A stretch of 64,000 bases of DNA, from contig NCSJ02000091.1 in NCBI GenBank assembly GCA_002812745.2, positions 62,001-126,000 of the forward strand. Direction: 5' to 3'. Source of the stretch: Scytalidium lignicola (taxonomy: Eukaryota; Ascomycota; Leotiomycetes). Every line of letters starts with the position of its first letter. Position 1 is the first letter of the stretch. Position numbers and translations under genes: made by a program. Below, in pieces: positions 22,700-33,288 of the stretch. The notes beneath the pieces are model-generated. The model saw only the letters and a program-made list of their open reading frames with translations, was not told the DNA's origin and searched no databases.

Positions 22700-22843
22700 A
22701 ACTCCAAGCCCGCCAGCATTAGAAACTGCGGATACCAGTTCGGCGTCAGCTACCAATTGCATGCCGTCCTGGACAACTGGCGCTGTAGCTATGTAAGCTC
22801 GGATCACCTTGGCTCGTGGGTAAAGTTTTGTATTGAATGGCAT
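22700..22843 (-). pseudogene. Nitronate monooxygenase, first exon only
   Basis: A 48-codon minus-strand exon from ATG at 22843 to a clean GTAAGT donor directly below 22700. It has the N-terminal signature of 2-nitropropane dioxygenase/nitronate monooxygenase: A-P-V-V-Q-D-G-M-Q, the first barrel strand, then A-E-L-V-S-A-V-S-N-A-G-G-L-G, the FMN-binding helix and loop. These FMN enzymes oxidise alkyl nitronates. The following exons, which should hold the rest of the TIM barrel and the catalytic His, are not recognisable downstream; the MITE begins 65 bp beyond the donor and unrelated sequence follows. The gene is therefore truncated, though the exon itself still looks well preserved. Confidence 0.7.
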
Positions 22844-24850
22844 CTCAGTTTATGACAGAACAGTGGCGAAGATGTTTTACAAACCTTCGATATATTATGG
22901 CAAAACCATAGTCGAACGAAAAATATTAGAACCACTTCCAATACGAGTATATGTAGATGGAAACTAGGGCTCCAGCTGACTGATTGACAATACAACAGTA
23001 GTGATGCATAATTGACTCTAAGCAAACAGATTTGATAGCGCATTGTATACAGAGTTAAATGAGTACAATAATGATAAGTGCTTCTGGAAACATACGTTAA
23101 TTTGGTCTGGTGCCTACTCTTGAGGGTTCTGGCGTTCTGCATTTCGCGAAGGGATCGGTTACACAAGTTATTACATAAATTCGTACAGTAAAAGGAGAGC
23201 TTTTTCGATTAACGTCGCTCTTTGTTCAACATCATCATTCCCTATGGCTACCACAAAGATCTACTGGACAATCATGAGACTGTTAAAGCTTTAATAATTG
23301 ACCCCATAGGCACTTGTACTGATTAGAAATTAACAATTACCGCTTGCATCAGTTCAAGTCAGTCACTTGCTCATCTTCTCTGCCCTGCCGAACCAATCCA
23401 GCTTGCGACCGACTGGCGGGCTGGATTCTTTAAATAGATCCATGCGCGGTTCCACGCTGGAAGCCCACAGGAGGACATTGATGTTACACATAGACGTGTT
23501 CTGGACAACCTGTTGGGAAGTAGAAACATTGATCTCGGTATGTGTGGAGAAAGTGAGGGGGCTAGATTAGTGAGGGCATGGCACCACCCAAGATGCAAGT
23601 ATCATAAATCCAAACGCAATTTTTTGTAGTTTGGTGCCAAATCTTTCATGAACCACTGTTTTAGCTAAACCTTAGTGAGGGGATACAGCTCGGTCTGATG
23701 CTATCAATGCTATTGAACGACTAAAAAATAAGATGGTGGTGTGAGTATCTTCAGAGCCTGGCGATAAAAGTTGGAGATGCAAACTAAGATCTATCTCCGA
23801 CTATGAGTAGTGTAGTCCTTGCAAACGGTACAGCCCGTCTCCAACTTGATATAATCCGTTCTTTTGGCCTACCTACCTTTATAGAGCCAAATCAAGCGAT
23901 GATGGTTGCTGCTCATGCTTATGACTTTCGAGCAGCTAAACAGATGTTAGACACCAGAGCCTTCTTGTATTGTCGCACTGCGAAATCAAGTCTAGTGGAA
24001 TGAAAACGGCATATATTTTACGCGAAACAGAGGATCTTGATGAGAATATGGATACTGTGAGGAAAGGAGGTGGATTGGTTCTTTGATGGAGATCAACATA
24101 GTCCTTTAAATGAACTATTGGATTTCCTTTTGTAGACGTAGTTGGCTGGTTACATGTGCCTCTTGGAACACCTGGGTATACTTGACAGTCTGTTAGTATC
24201 TCTAGAGATCGATGGAAGAGTATAGGTATGTGACAGTAAGATTTGAAGCTTAGCGAGTGCTTTATGGTTAGATGAGGTAACAAATAGCAAGTTTTAATGA
24301 TACTGGGATTTTGATATGATATTCAGGGCATAAGCAGAGGGGTCGAGCTAATATTTAACTTTGTAGACACTGGATGCATCGAGAATTCTTCCACTTATAA
24401 GATTGATATCGCGAACCATGGCAGAAAATAAATCTACAGAAGGGTCGTAATACATATCATTATCTCTTACACGGACCTGCAACTCAAGGTAGGGGGGTCT
24501 CGTATTTATGAAATACTGTACACCCACATAAGAAACCCAATGGACTATATAGGATAGACTGAGCGGCTTGGGACATATATTAAAGATCACGTATTCTGGC
24601 ATCATTCCGCTCTTAGTTTGCGATCTACTGCGATAACACTTCATCGCCTTCCTTTTTGAGATAGATTACTACGTTGTATTGAAGCCCCGCACGGCTCAGA
24701 CGGAGAAAATGCATGCAGTTTTATCAGGGAAAGTGATCAACACAAGAAGTATATCTTCAGCCTAAGCCTACGAAGTGATTGAATCTTCTCAACAGGTGAA
24801 TCTTTGATCCCCTATAACTCGAAGCGGTTTCTTTTCTTATATAGAACAAA
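22844..24850. other. Intergenic, no gene seen
   Basis: Two kilobases without a supportable gene. Frames at 22804-23166 (-), 23803-24003 (+) and 24348-24644 (-) have no family signature. The last 100 bp are the likely promoter of the carboxypeptidase relic. Confidence 0.45.
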
Positions 24851-26668
24851 ATGAAACAAGCCTTGATCGTTGTTGGCTCATTGCTTATTGCTTCAGCAAT
24901 AGGTCATCCTCGCGATGCTTTCACTCGATTGGAATCTCGATCCCCTGAGCTTGGCCTGGTCGCCGATTCGATACTTCATTCACCTAGAATTGCTGTTCCT
25001 GCAAATTTGCAAGAGCATGCCACCCCATCTTTTAGCTCACCTTATCAAGGGTCGCCATATCTAAGTAGCAATACAAAACGTTAGTGAACCGCGCAGACTA
25101 TTTGAGTAGTATGTGAGCTTAATTTATACAGAATTTGTCGTCAATAGCACAGGAATTCCGGATATTCCTTTTGACATTGGAGAGTCCTATGCCGGGCTAT
25201 TGCCAATTAGTGACGTGTGGAACGAGACAAGGAAGTTATACTTCTGGTAAATAATCCGCTTCAAATCAATTCCACGCTGTGCTTTAGCATTTAGGACTTC
25301 TGTTGACCATCATGAAGGTTTTTCCCTTCAGGCAACGTCAATGCTACGGATGAGATAGCTATCTGGTAACCCCACAACCTATCTCAGAACTAATGAAGCC
25401 TTTCAATTGAACGGATCAGGTTCAATGGTGGCCCTGGATGCAGCTCGCTCACTGGATTAATCCACGAAAATGGACCTTTCCTCTGGCAAACTGGCACCCA
25501 AGGCTTCACGCCCAATACATATGCATGGAGAAATCTTACCAACATCGTATATGTAGAGCAACCTGTCGGTGTTGGCTTTACTCAAGGAACTCCTGACATC
25601 TCTAACGAGGTTGAACTGGGTCAGCAGTTTATCGGATTTTGGAAGAACTTCGTAAATACATTCAGACTAGAGAATCGAAAAGTATACATCACAGGGGAGA
25701 GTTATAGCGGATACTATATTCCGTATGTTGCCGACGCCTTTATTAATGCAAAAGATAAAGTTCACTACAATCTTCAAGGAATATCTATAAATGATCCTAT
25801 TCTTGGCGACAATACTGTTCAGCAGGATGGTATGAATTTCCGCGCCCTACCATTTNGCCATATTAAACTTACGAAGAGCATAGTGATTATAAGCCCGTTT
25901 ACAGACTTCTGGACCAAAATATTCAACTTCAATGATACTTTCACGCAGGAATTGCACTCATTACACGATGATTGTGGCTATGAATCGTACATTTCAAATT
26001 ACCTGAGATTTCCTCCACCAAGAGGCCCTTTTCCAGTACCTCCAACTCCAGGACGAAATAGGACTTGTGCAACGTGGAACATTGTGCATTCCGCCATAAA
26101 TCTTCTTAACCCCTGATTCAACGTCTACCATATAACGGATTACTGTCCTTTACTTTACAATCCCGAGATTCCTTACTTCAATCGCCTGGATGTCCAAGCT
26201 GCAATCAACGCTCCCGTAGGTACTGTATGGCAACAATGCACCAACGTCCAGGTCTTTCCACCTAGTGGAGACCAATCACTTGGTCCGGCTCAAGACGGAG
26301 TTCTGCAGCATGTGATTGAACATACAAATAATATAATTATAGGTGTAGGAGGCCTGGATTATATTCTCCCAGTAAATGGAACTCTGCTATCGCTGCAGAA
26401 TGTAACATGGAATGGAAAGCAAGGCTTTGAGTCATACCCGGGTGATAAAGAGCTCTTTGTGCCATACCACAAAGAAACAAATCAAGGTAGCCTGTCAGCA
26501 AGCGGAATTGTGGGAAAATGGGGATCTGAACGGGGACTGACGTTCTATCACGTTTGGTATGCGGGCCATCAGCAGCCACAATATGCTCCAGGCAGTTCCT
26601 ATAGAGTCATTGAACTGCTATTGGGGCGAATTAGGTCATTGGATCAACCCGGCAGCTTTTCAACATAG
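24851..26668 (+). pseudogene. Secreted serine carboxypeptidase (peptidase family S10), broken
   Basis: A four-exon gene: 24851-25079, 25132-25246, 25318-25365 and 25420-26668, with introns of 52, 71 and 54 bp that all keep the frame. The start encodes a signal peptide, so the product would be secreted to release C-terminal residues from peptides. The substrate-binding F-N-G-G-P-G-C-S-S follows the third intron. The catalytic triad is all present in codons: Ser in G-E-S-Y-S-G (about 25700), Asp in G-G-L-D-Y (26357) and His in A-G-H-Q-Q-P-Q-Y (26567). Two defects stand out. An in-frame TGA lies at 26114-26116 where homologues carry a residue before Phe-Asn, and the stretch after the N at 25857 does not read like the family and may hold frameshifts. 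The stop would remove Asp and His. Either the gene is newly dead or the sequence has errors. Confidence 0.82.
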
Positions 26669-27150
26669 TAATCTAACGGAAGAGATAATGTGGAGAGGAA
26701 ACACGTAGGATATTACACTTGAGAGGTACCCTGGCAGAATATCTCCAATTCTTTTATATATTCATCAAAGGTGTACAATACACGTTAGGATATAAGCTTC
26801 CACACTTCCTCTACGTACCAGCTGTAACGAGCTTGGATTTATCAGTCTCCCAGTCTATGGAGTTAGTTATATATAAATTTAGAATATCATATCTCGTTCA
26901 CCAGGTTGTGGGGGAAGAGCGATCGAGGAGATATCTGCATATGTTGCTCAACTGGTGACAGGGCACGGATTATTTGGTTAACTAAGTCTTATTACTGGCA
27001 TATAAGCATTACGTTGCTTCAAAGTAGCCTATATTACTGACTGTCAAGAACAGTCATTCGAATGGCATCAATGGTTTGTAATATATGAGACGTTATTTCC
27101 CTTTATTTCGGCATTAAATCCATGCGAGGCCTGGTCTATATAAAGTCTAG
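26669..27150. other. Intergenic, possible degraded 5' exon of next gene
   Basis: No intact gene. Near 27125-27150 there may be remains of the upstream part of the carbonic-anhydrase-like gene, but with a TAG just before the recognisable part. Confidence 0.4.
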
Positions 27151-27611
27151 ACTGCAAATGCAGGAGGGAGGGTAATGAATGCCATTCGCTCACTTGTTAT
27201 GCTTGATGGTGTGATGTCTGTTCGAACTGTTATTGTCGTACACCATACTGGTAAGTGATTCTTGTTACCAGTTATCATTGCAGTGACTAACAAGATCTAA
27301 TCTGCTAGACTGTGGCACTACTCTCCAAACCGACGAAGGAATTCGACAGCGACTCAAGACCTTTGCAGGCTTGTATTCTCAAGAAATTGAGAAAATGAAA
27401 TTTGGTGAAATTAGAAAGTACATTATAACTTTTACTCTGAATTTACATAACCCAAATATGGGAAATGTTAACGAGTCATTAATAGTCTTGAGCGGAGTGT
27501 CAAGGAGGATATGCAAATTCTCGAAAATTCGCCATACCTGACAAAAGACTAGAAGTCTTTGGGTTCGTGTTCGATCTGAAAACTGGTGGACTTACAGAAG
27601 TCACAATATGA
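27151..27611 (+). pseudogene. Beta-carbonic anhydrase-like fragment
   Basis: Three exon pieces, 27151-27250, 27309-27417 and 27486-27611, are joined by good introns of 58 and 68 bp. The first reads A-N-A-G-G-R-V-M-N-A-I-R-S-L, the region after the first zinc ligand in beta-class carbonic anhydrases. The intron then joins V-V-H-H-T to D-C-G, giving the His-x-x-Cys zinc-ligand pair. The third gives S-V-K-E-D-M and, in a second frame, G-F-V-F-D-L-K-T-G-G-L-T-E-V, the usual last strand. A TAG directly precedes the first piece, the upstream Cys-x-Asp-x-Arg ligand motif is missing, and a frameshift occurs near 27550. The enzyme, which hydrates CO2, cannot be made. Confidence 0.65.
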
Positions 27612-28851
27612 ACGAATAAATTATGTTTTTCTCCTTGCAGACACATCATCGTACCTAGATATAGAAGAAGTGAATAATGTGGAAGAATATATAGAATCGC
27701 TTCCTGAACAAACTTAAAACGTGAGAAATTTGAGGTTAATTGTTAATGTTTACTCTGACTCCATGAAGCGAACCGTCCTGTAATTGAAGAGCAACTGAAA
27801 TGCTCACACATGTATCCTGTCAGATTATAGGAAGCGGTATATTAAATAATTTCTCATCATCTCATATCATAATGAGAACCTGTATAATATTGCTGGGAAT
27901 ACCAAGAAGTAGCATTCCTATTATGACAAGAATGTGCATAATTGGATCCGAGGCCATATACTACTCAATACACACAATAACATTGAAAATATATTAATCA
28001 TATTGAATAAAGGGCCATAACATCACCCGCTATCCACTACTATCGCGATCGCTCTGACGAATCCAAGAGATAAGGAATCTCATGATTTGTGCCTATCTCT
28101 TGTTGCCGTGCGAATCTGGCAGAAGCCGTATATAACTAGGATATGGCAAAATTTTCCTGTTCTGAATGCTTCCCAGCAAGTCTTAAGAACCCTAGATTCC
28201 TCTCCTCTATTTCATTAGTATCACAATACAACTGCTTTGCATTAAAGACACACGTATCTGAACATAGAGAAATATCGGAATGGGTTCCCACACCGAAAGT
28301 GGTTGGAGAAGACTGAACGTAGGCGTGGTGGCTGGTACATGAGCTAGCCTATTTATTGGGTGCCATCTGTAACTGTTGCAGTGCTGTGTAGATGACGTGG
28401 CAGACGTGTTGGTTGCACCGCAATGCACCCTACTGGCCAGACTTAGCTCATGAGGCTGAATGCATCCTCAATTTTTTGCTTGCCATTCCTCCCTTGGTTC
28501 TTGAGGCTCAGATTACAATTTCTTTGAACGAAATCCTGATTCCCCACTCCTCAAATGCTAAGCCTTGCCACCTTTGAATTATGTTTCTAAAGTAGCTGCC
28601 AAAGACAGGGCCTCTGTAGTCAGCCCACATGGTTTGTCCTGTAGCTATCAACACTTCCCGCTTATCTAACTAGATTGCTTAGTTATTACACCTCCCTTTA
28701 CTATATGTGCCTGGCAGCAATATAAACGAAATACGTTTGTAAACTTCACCTCGAACTGTCCCTAGCGGAGGAGAGCCGAACGAGTCGCGGACCAATTCGA
28801 GAATACTACCTATTCCGCCTCTCCAACCACCAGTCACTTCGTGGGTCAAAT
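27612..28851. other. Intergenic, no gene seen
   Basis: No supportable gene. The last 200 bp should hold the promoter of the NLR that starts at 28852. Confidence 0.5.
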
Positions 28852-31800
28852 ATGTCCAACCCTAACGATTACACTGTCGGCTGGATCTCCGCTACAGTTA
28901 CAGAATATGTTGCTGCACAGGCGTTTCTCGATGAAGAACACGAGGGTCCAGAATTTGTATCAACGAACGATCATAACGATTATACACTGGGGAAAGTTGG
29001 GAAACATAATGTCGTCATCGCTGTCTTACCTCAAGGGGAGTACGGCATATCGTCTGCGACAGCGGCCATAAAAGATATGTCAAGCAGCTTTCCTAACGTT
29101 AGAATTGGTCTGATGGTTGGTATCGGCGGTGGTGCTCCAAGTCCAAAACACGATATTCGTCTTGGTGATGTTGTGGTTAGTGCTGCTGGCAATGGAAAGG
29201 GGGGCATATTTCAATACGATTTCGGTATAGCGACACAAGGCCAAGAATTCCAAGAAAAACAGTTCCTCAATCAGCCGCCGGTTGTTTTGCGGACGGCGGT
29301 GAATGGACTCATGGCCCAGTACAAGAGAAAAGGCCACCAGTTTGAAGAGACCATCAATTCTATTCTTGAAAATAACCGAAGGATGCAAAAAGAATACAAG
29401 CGACCAGATTTAAGCAGTGACAAGTTGTATAAAAGTGACATCATTCATCCTCCAAATTGCGAGAAGAGCTGTACAGAGGTATGCGGCGACGAAGAATTCA
29501 AATTAGTACTGCGAAATCCACGGACGGAAGATGAGGATGACCCGAGAATCCACTACGGCCTGGTTGCCTCAGCAAACCGATTGATGGAGGATGCTCTGCT
29601 TCGGGACAAATTTGCCAAGGACAAAGATGTGCTATGTTTTGAAATGGAGGCAGCAGGACTGATGAACCAATTCCCTTGCCTAGTTATTCGTGGTATATGC
29701 GACTACTCGGACTCTCACAGAAATTGGGGTTGGCAGGGATATGCCGCAATGGTAGCTGCTGCATATGCTAAAGATCTCCTTTATCGAATTCTTCCAAATA
29801 AAGTCGAAGCTGAGAAAAAGATTATTGATATTTTTTCTAATGGTAAGCTAGATTAAAGGGCTGCCAAAATAAGACTTTTTAAATAACAACAATTAAGTTG
29901 CAGAAGATGTGGCCAATATTCGTTCCGCTACTGTTAAGACTAAAAATGTTGTTGACAGACTGGATTTAGATAGTCAATCGAACAAGATCAATAACTGGCT
30001 TCGTCCCCCTGATCCCTCAACCAACTTCAATAAAGCGACAAAAGAGCGGCATAAAGGAACTGGTTCATGGTTCCTCGAGAGCAAACAATTTAAGGAGTGG
30101 AAATCTGGAACACGCCGCTATCTCTGGTTACATGGGATTCCAGGATGTGGGAAGACCGTTCTCTGCTCGACAATCATCGAGAATATCCACCAGACCCAAG
30201 ATTCGTCTTGTGTTGTTGTTTATTTCTTCTTTGATTTTAAAGATGCAGACAAACAGTCGTTAGAAAAGATGATTCGTGCGCTTATTGCACAGTTATACTC
30301 AAAATGTGGGAATGCCCAAAAGGAACTCAAGGCCTTATTTTCATCCTGCGATGAGGGACGTAAACAACCGACACAGGAATCTCTCTGCATTACTTTCCAG
30401 CATATGATGAAGCATATCGAGAAGATTAAAATCGTTATAGATGCTCTAGACGAATGCACAACGCGAGGTGATTTACTACTCTGGATGAAGGAGTTCTCAA
30501 ACGTTAATGGAGTGAAATCTAACATTCTTGTTACGAGCCGGGATGAGGAAGATATTAGGTCGGGCCTGGAGCTTTGGCTGTATCAGGCTAACTTCGTCCC
30601 CGTTCAGCGAAATTCGGTACACTCGGACATTCGTGCATATGTCCAGAAAACACTGCGAGAGAATGGTGACTTCGAGAGATGGCATTCAACACCATCTATA
30701 CAAAATGAAATTGAGACTGAAATTATGAAGAAGGCAGACGGAATGTAAGATAGGCTATTATTATTATGATCTGCATGGTTTTATAACCACACGAAACTTA
30801 CTATCCGCATAGGTTTAGGTGGGCCGCTTGCCAACTTGACAGTTTGAAGGGATGTCTACATCTCAAGGCACTTCGCAAAGCGCTTGCATCACTCCCAAAG
30901 ACATTAGACGAAACATATTCGCGGATTTTGGCTAATATTAACCATAGCGAGGAGCATAGAGAGGATGCAATAAGGATTCTACAGTTTCTCACTTTCTCAG
31001 AACGGCCTTTGACGATTGGAGCAGTTGTAGATGCAATAGCAGTTAATCTGAGCGGAGATCTTCAATTCGATCCCAGCTATAGGATGCCAATTCCCCGAGA
31101 AATTTTGAGGATTTGTTCAAGTCTGGTCTCTCTAGCAACGGAAGAGCTTAATGATAAGACAAAAGGTGTAATTGAACTTGAATTAGCGCACTTTTCCGTT
31201 AAAGAGTACCTCATATCCGGACGAGTTGAGGAAAGCTTCCGAGAAAGTATGACTGAAATTTGTGCACAAGGTTCGATTACAAGAGTCTGCTTATCATACT
31301 TGTCGCATCTAGATAATAGATGTCCTGTTGAGAAAATCAACGCTGAATTTCCGTTGGCGGGATATTCTGTGCAATATTGGATGAATCATGCCAGATCTGC
31401 AGAGACTGACATATATGTCCGAAAAAGAATTCTCAAATTCTTTCTGCAGCAAAAGCAAGCATACGAAATGTGGGGTAAGCTTTTTGGCACAGATCAACCT
31501 TGGAGAGCAGAACTGGCGCAACTTAAAGATATAGAAACTCCATTATACTATGCATCTTTAGCAGGTCTTGAACAAACGGTAGAATCATTAATAGAGGAAG
31601 GAGAAGATGTCAATAAAAAAAAGTGGTATCTTCAACACTGCTCTTCAATCTGCTTCAACAGAAGGTTATGACAAGATAGTAGAAATATTATTGAATGCAG
31701 GAGCAGATGTTAATAAAGAAGGTGGTATTTATTATAATACTGCTCTTCAATCTGCTTCGGGAGAGGGTCATGAGAAGATAGTAAAACTATTATTAAATGC

Positions 31801-32107
31801 AGGAGCAGATGTTAATAAAGAAGATTATGTTTTTGGCAATGCTCTTCGATATGGTTCAGTAAAAGGTCATGACAAGATAGTGGAAATATTGTTAAATGCA
31901 GGAGCAGATGTTAATAAAGAAAGTGGTATTTATTATAATACTGCTCTTCAATCTGCTTCAGGAGAGGGTCATGAGAAGATAGTAAAACTATTACTGAATG
32001 CAGGAGCAGATGTTAATAAAGAAGATAATGTTTTTGGCAATGCTCTTCGATATGCTTCAGAAAGAGGCCATGACAAGATAGTAGAAATGTTGTTAAGTAA
32101 AAGATAA
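28852..32107 (+). CDS. PNP_UDP / NACHT / ankyrin-repeat NLR
   Basis: A three-exon NLR: 28852-29842, 29904-30744 and 30813-32107, introns 61 and 68 bp, both frame-keeping. Residues about 5-320 form a nucleoside-phosphorylase-like domain (G-I-G-G-G-A-P, R-L-G-D-V-V-V, and C-F-E-M-E-A-A-G-L followed by V-I-R-G-I-C-D-Y-S-D), a fold that many fungal NLRs carry as N-terminal effector or sensor. NACHT follows with P-loop G-I-P-G-C-G-K-T and Walker B I-V-I-D-A-L-D-E-C. A helical region leads to C-terminal ankyrin repeats. At an eight-A run (about 31614-31622) the frame shifts by one: upstream runs to a stop at about 31671, while the ankyrin frame continues from about 31607. One A fewer would join them, so this is an indel or a homopolymer error. 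By family analogy the repeats recognise a ligand and NACHT assembles the signalling complex. Domain calls are secure. Confidence 0.88.
31721..32103 (+). repeat. Higher-order ankyrin repeat, 201-bp unit
   Basis: Two copies begin at 31721 and 31922, each 67 codons long and made of one 34- and one 33-residue ankyrin repeat of different type. They are nearly identical at DNA level, with only scattered changes; the second ends in the stop codon. A diverged partial copy precedes them from about 31620. The unit is AT-rich compared with the rest of the gene. Confidence 0.88.
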
Positions 32108-32170
32108 AATTTAAAATATCTTTAGTGTAATACATGACATTTACAACTTTCCTTGAGGAAGTTCCATTTA

Positions 32171-33076
32171 TCAATAATCAAACACGCCAAACTGTAGGTC
32201 GTCATACTCGATCGGCGCTCCAATCCTCAGCAACCACCATCCTCGGATGTCAGGATTTCGTGGTTGAAGTTGACCAGCTCTCTCTACGTCTTCGACCCCA
32301 TCCCCATCTTTCACCCCATCAAAGCAACGAATGATGTCTTCTCGCATCTCCTCCCACGTAGTCACCTTTCTTAACTGCCCACGCAGCCTGCCCGCCTCAT
32401 CCGCCACGACAGCACCTAAGCTCTCATTAAGGGCCAATGGCCTCTCCCACGGGATCTGCGTCTCCCCGGGCAGCGGTACCAGCTCCGCGATGAATTTGTG
32501 CGCGTTGTATGGCTCCCAACCGATTGGCATGCTACCCCGGTGGCGGACTATGGGCAAGATGTAGTTGAGGGTCTGCATGCGAGGCAGACGGGCGAGGATT
32601 GGGGTGATGGCTCGTCTCCAGGCCACGCGGGGGTCTTCGTTCGCTCCCAACAGAGGCGCATCGTGAAAGGAGGCCCGCCACTCAATGCCAACATGGAGGA
32701 TGCGATCGAAGCCAGAGAGGAGAAGCACGGATGGGCCACGCCTCGCATGGAAGATCAAGTTCGCCGTATTCCGGTCAAAGTACAACACATCTACGCCTGG
32801 GTTGAACCACACACCGAGTGGCCCCCTATGTGGCGCCAGGTAGAATCCCTTGCGCATGGCTATGGCTCGAGATTCCTTGCAGACGGCAGTGATTGCGGGG
32901 GGCCGGTGGTTGATGTGAAAAGTGAATGGCACATCGAGGCCGGTGTCTTTGATCTCCTTGAGGTGAAAGACGCGACGTGGAGGTAAAGCAAGCTCCCAGA
33001 TGAGATCACGCACTTCGGATGGGAAGTCTTGGAAGGTGGCAGACGTCAACGGGGTGGCTGACTCTAACATCACCAT
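32171..33076 (-). CDS. 2EXR-domain protein
   Basis: An intact single-exon minus-strand gene of 301 aa. The N-terminus has the 2EXR signature: F-Q-D-F-P-S-E-V-R-D-L-I-W-E-L-A-L-P-P-R-R-V (residues about 15-36), then a V-C-K-E-S-R motif and a V-W-F-N-P-G-V-D-V-L-Y-F strand. The domain is common in filamentous ascomycetes and its function is unknown; it resembles a truncated F-box-like module. There is no signal peptide. The gene is GC-richer than its NLR neighbour and is divergent from the coiled-coil gene starting at 33289, with about 210 bp between start codons, so the two may share a promoter. Its 3' end lies 64 bp from the NLR's stop on the other strand. Confidence 0.85.
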   Translation of the reverse strand: MVMLESATPLTSATFQDFPSEVRDLIWELALPPRRVFHLKEIKDTGLDVPFTFHINHRPPAITAVCKESRAIAMRKGFYLAPHRGPLGVWFNPGVDVLYFDRNTANLIFHARRGPSVLLLSGFDRILHVGIEWRASFHDAPLLGANEDPRVAWRRAITPILARLPRMQTLNYILPIVRHRGSMPIGWEPYNAHKFIAELVPLPGETQIPWERPLALNESLGAVVADEAGRLRGQLRKVTTWEEMREDIIRCFDGVKDGDGVEDVERAGQLQPRNPDIRGWWLLRIGAPIEYDDLQFGVFDY

Positions 33077-33288
33077 GATGGGAGCTGGGTCTTGAGCCCC
33101 GTGGTGAGGCGAAGATCAAAAATCATCACGGTGGACAGGATAGATACCTGAGAAAAGGCGCGTCGATGAGGATGGCTGAGTTTAGAGCGTCGGAGCGGCA
33201 CAAGGCAAGCAACACGGGAAGGGCGGGGGTTTATATACTAACCCGATTGCCTCCGCCCTCGAGGCTTCCATTTCTCATCTTAAGGAAG

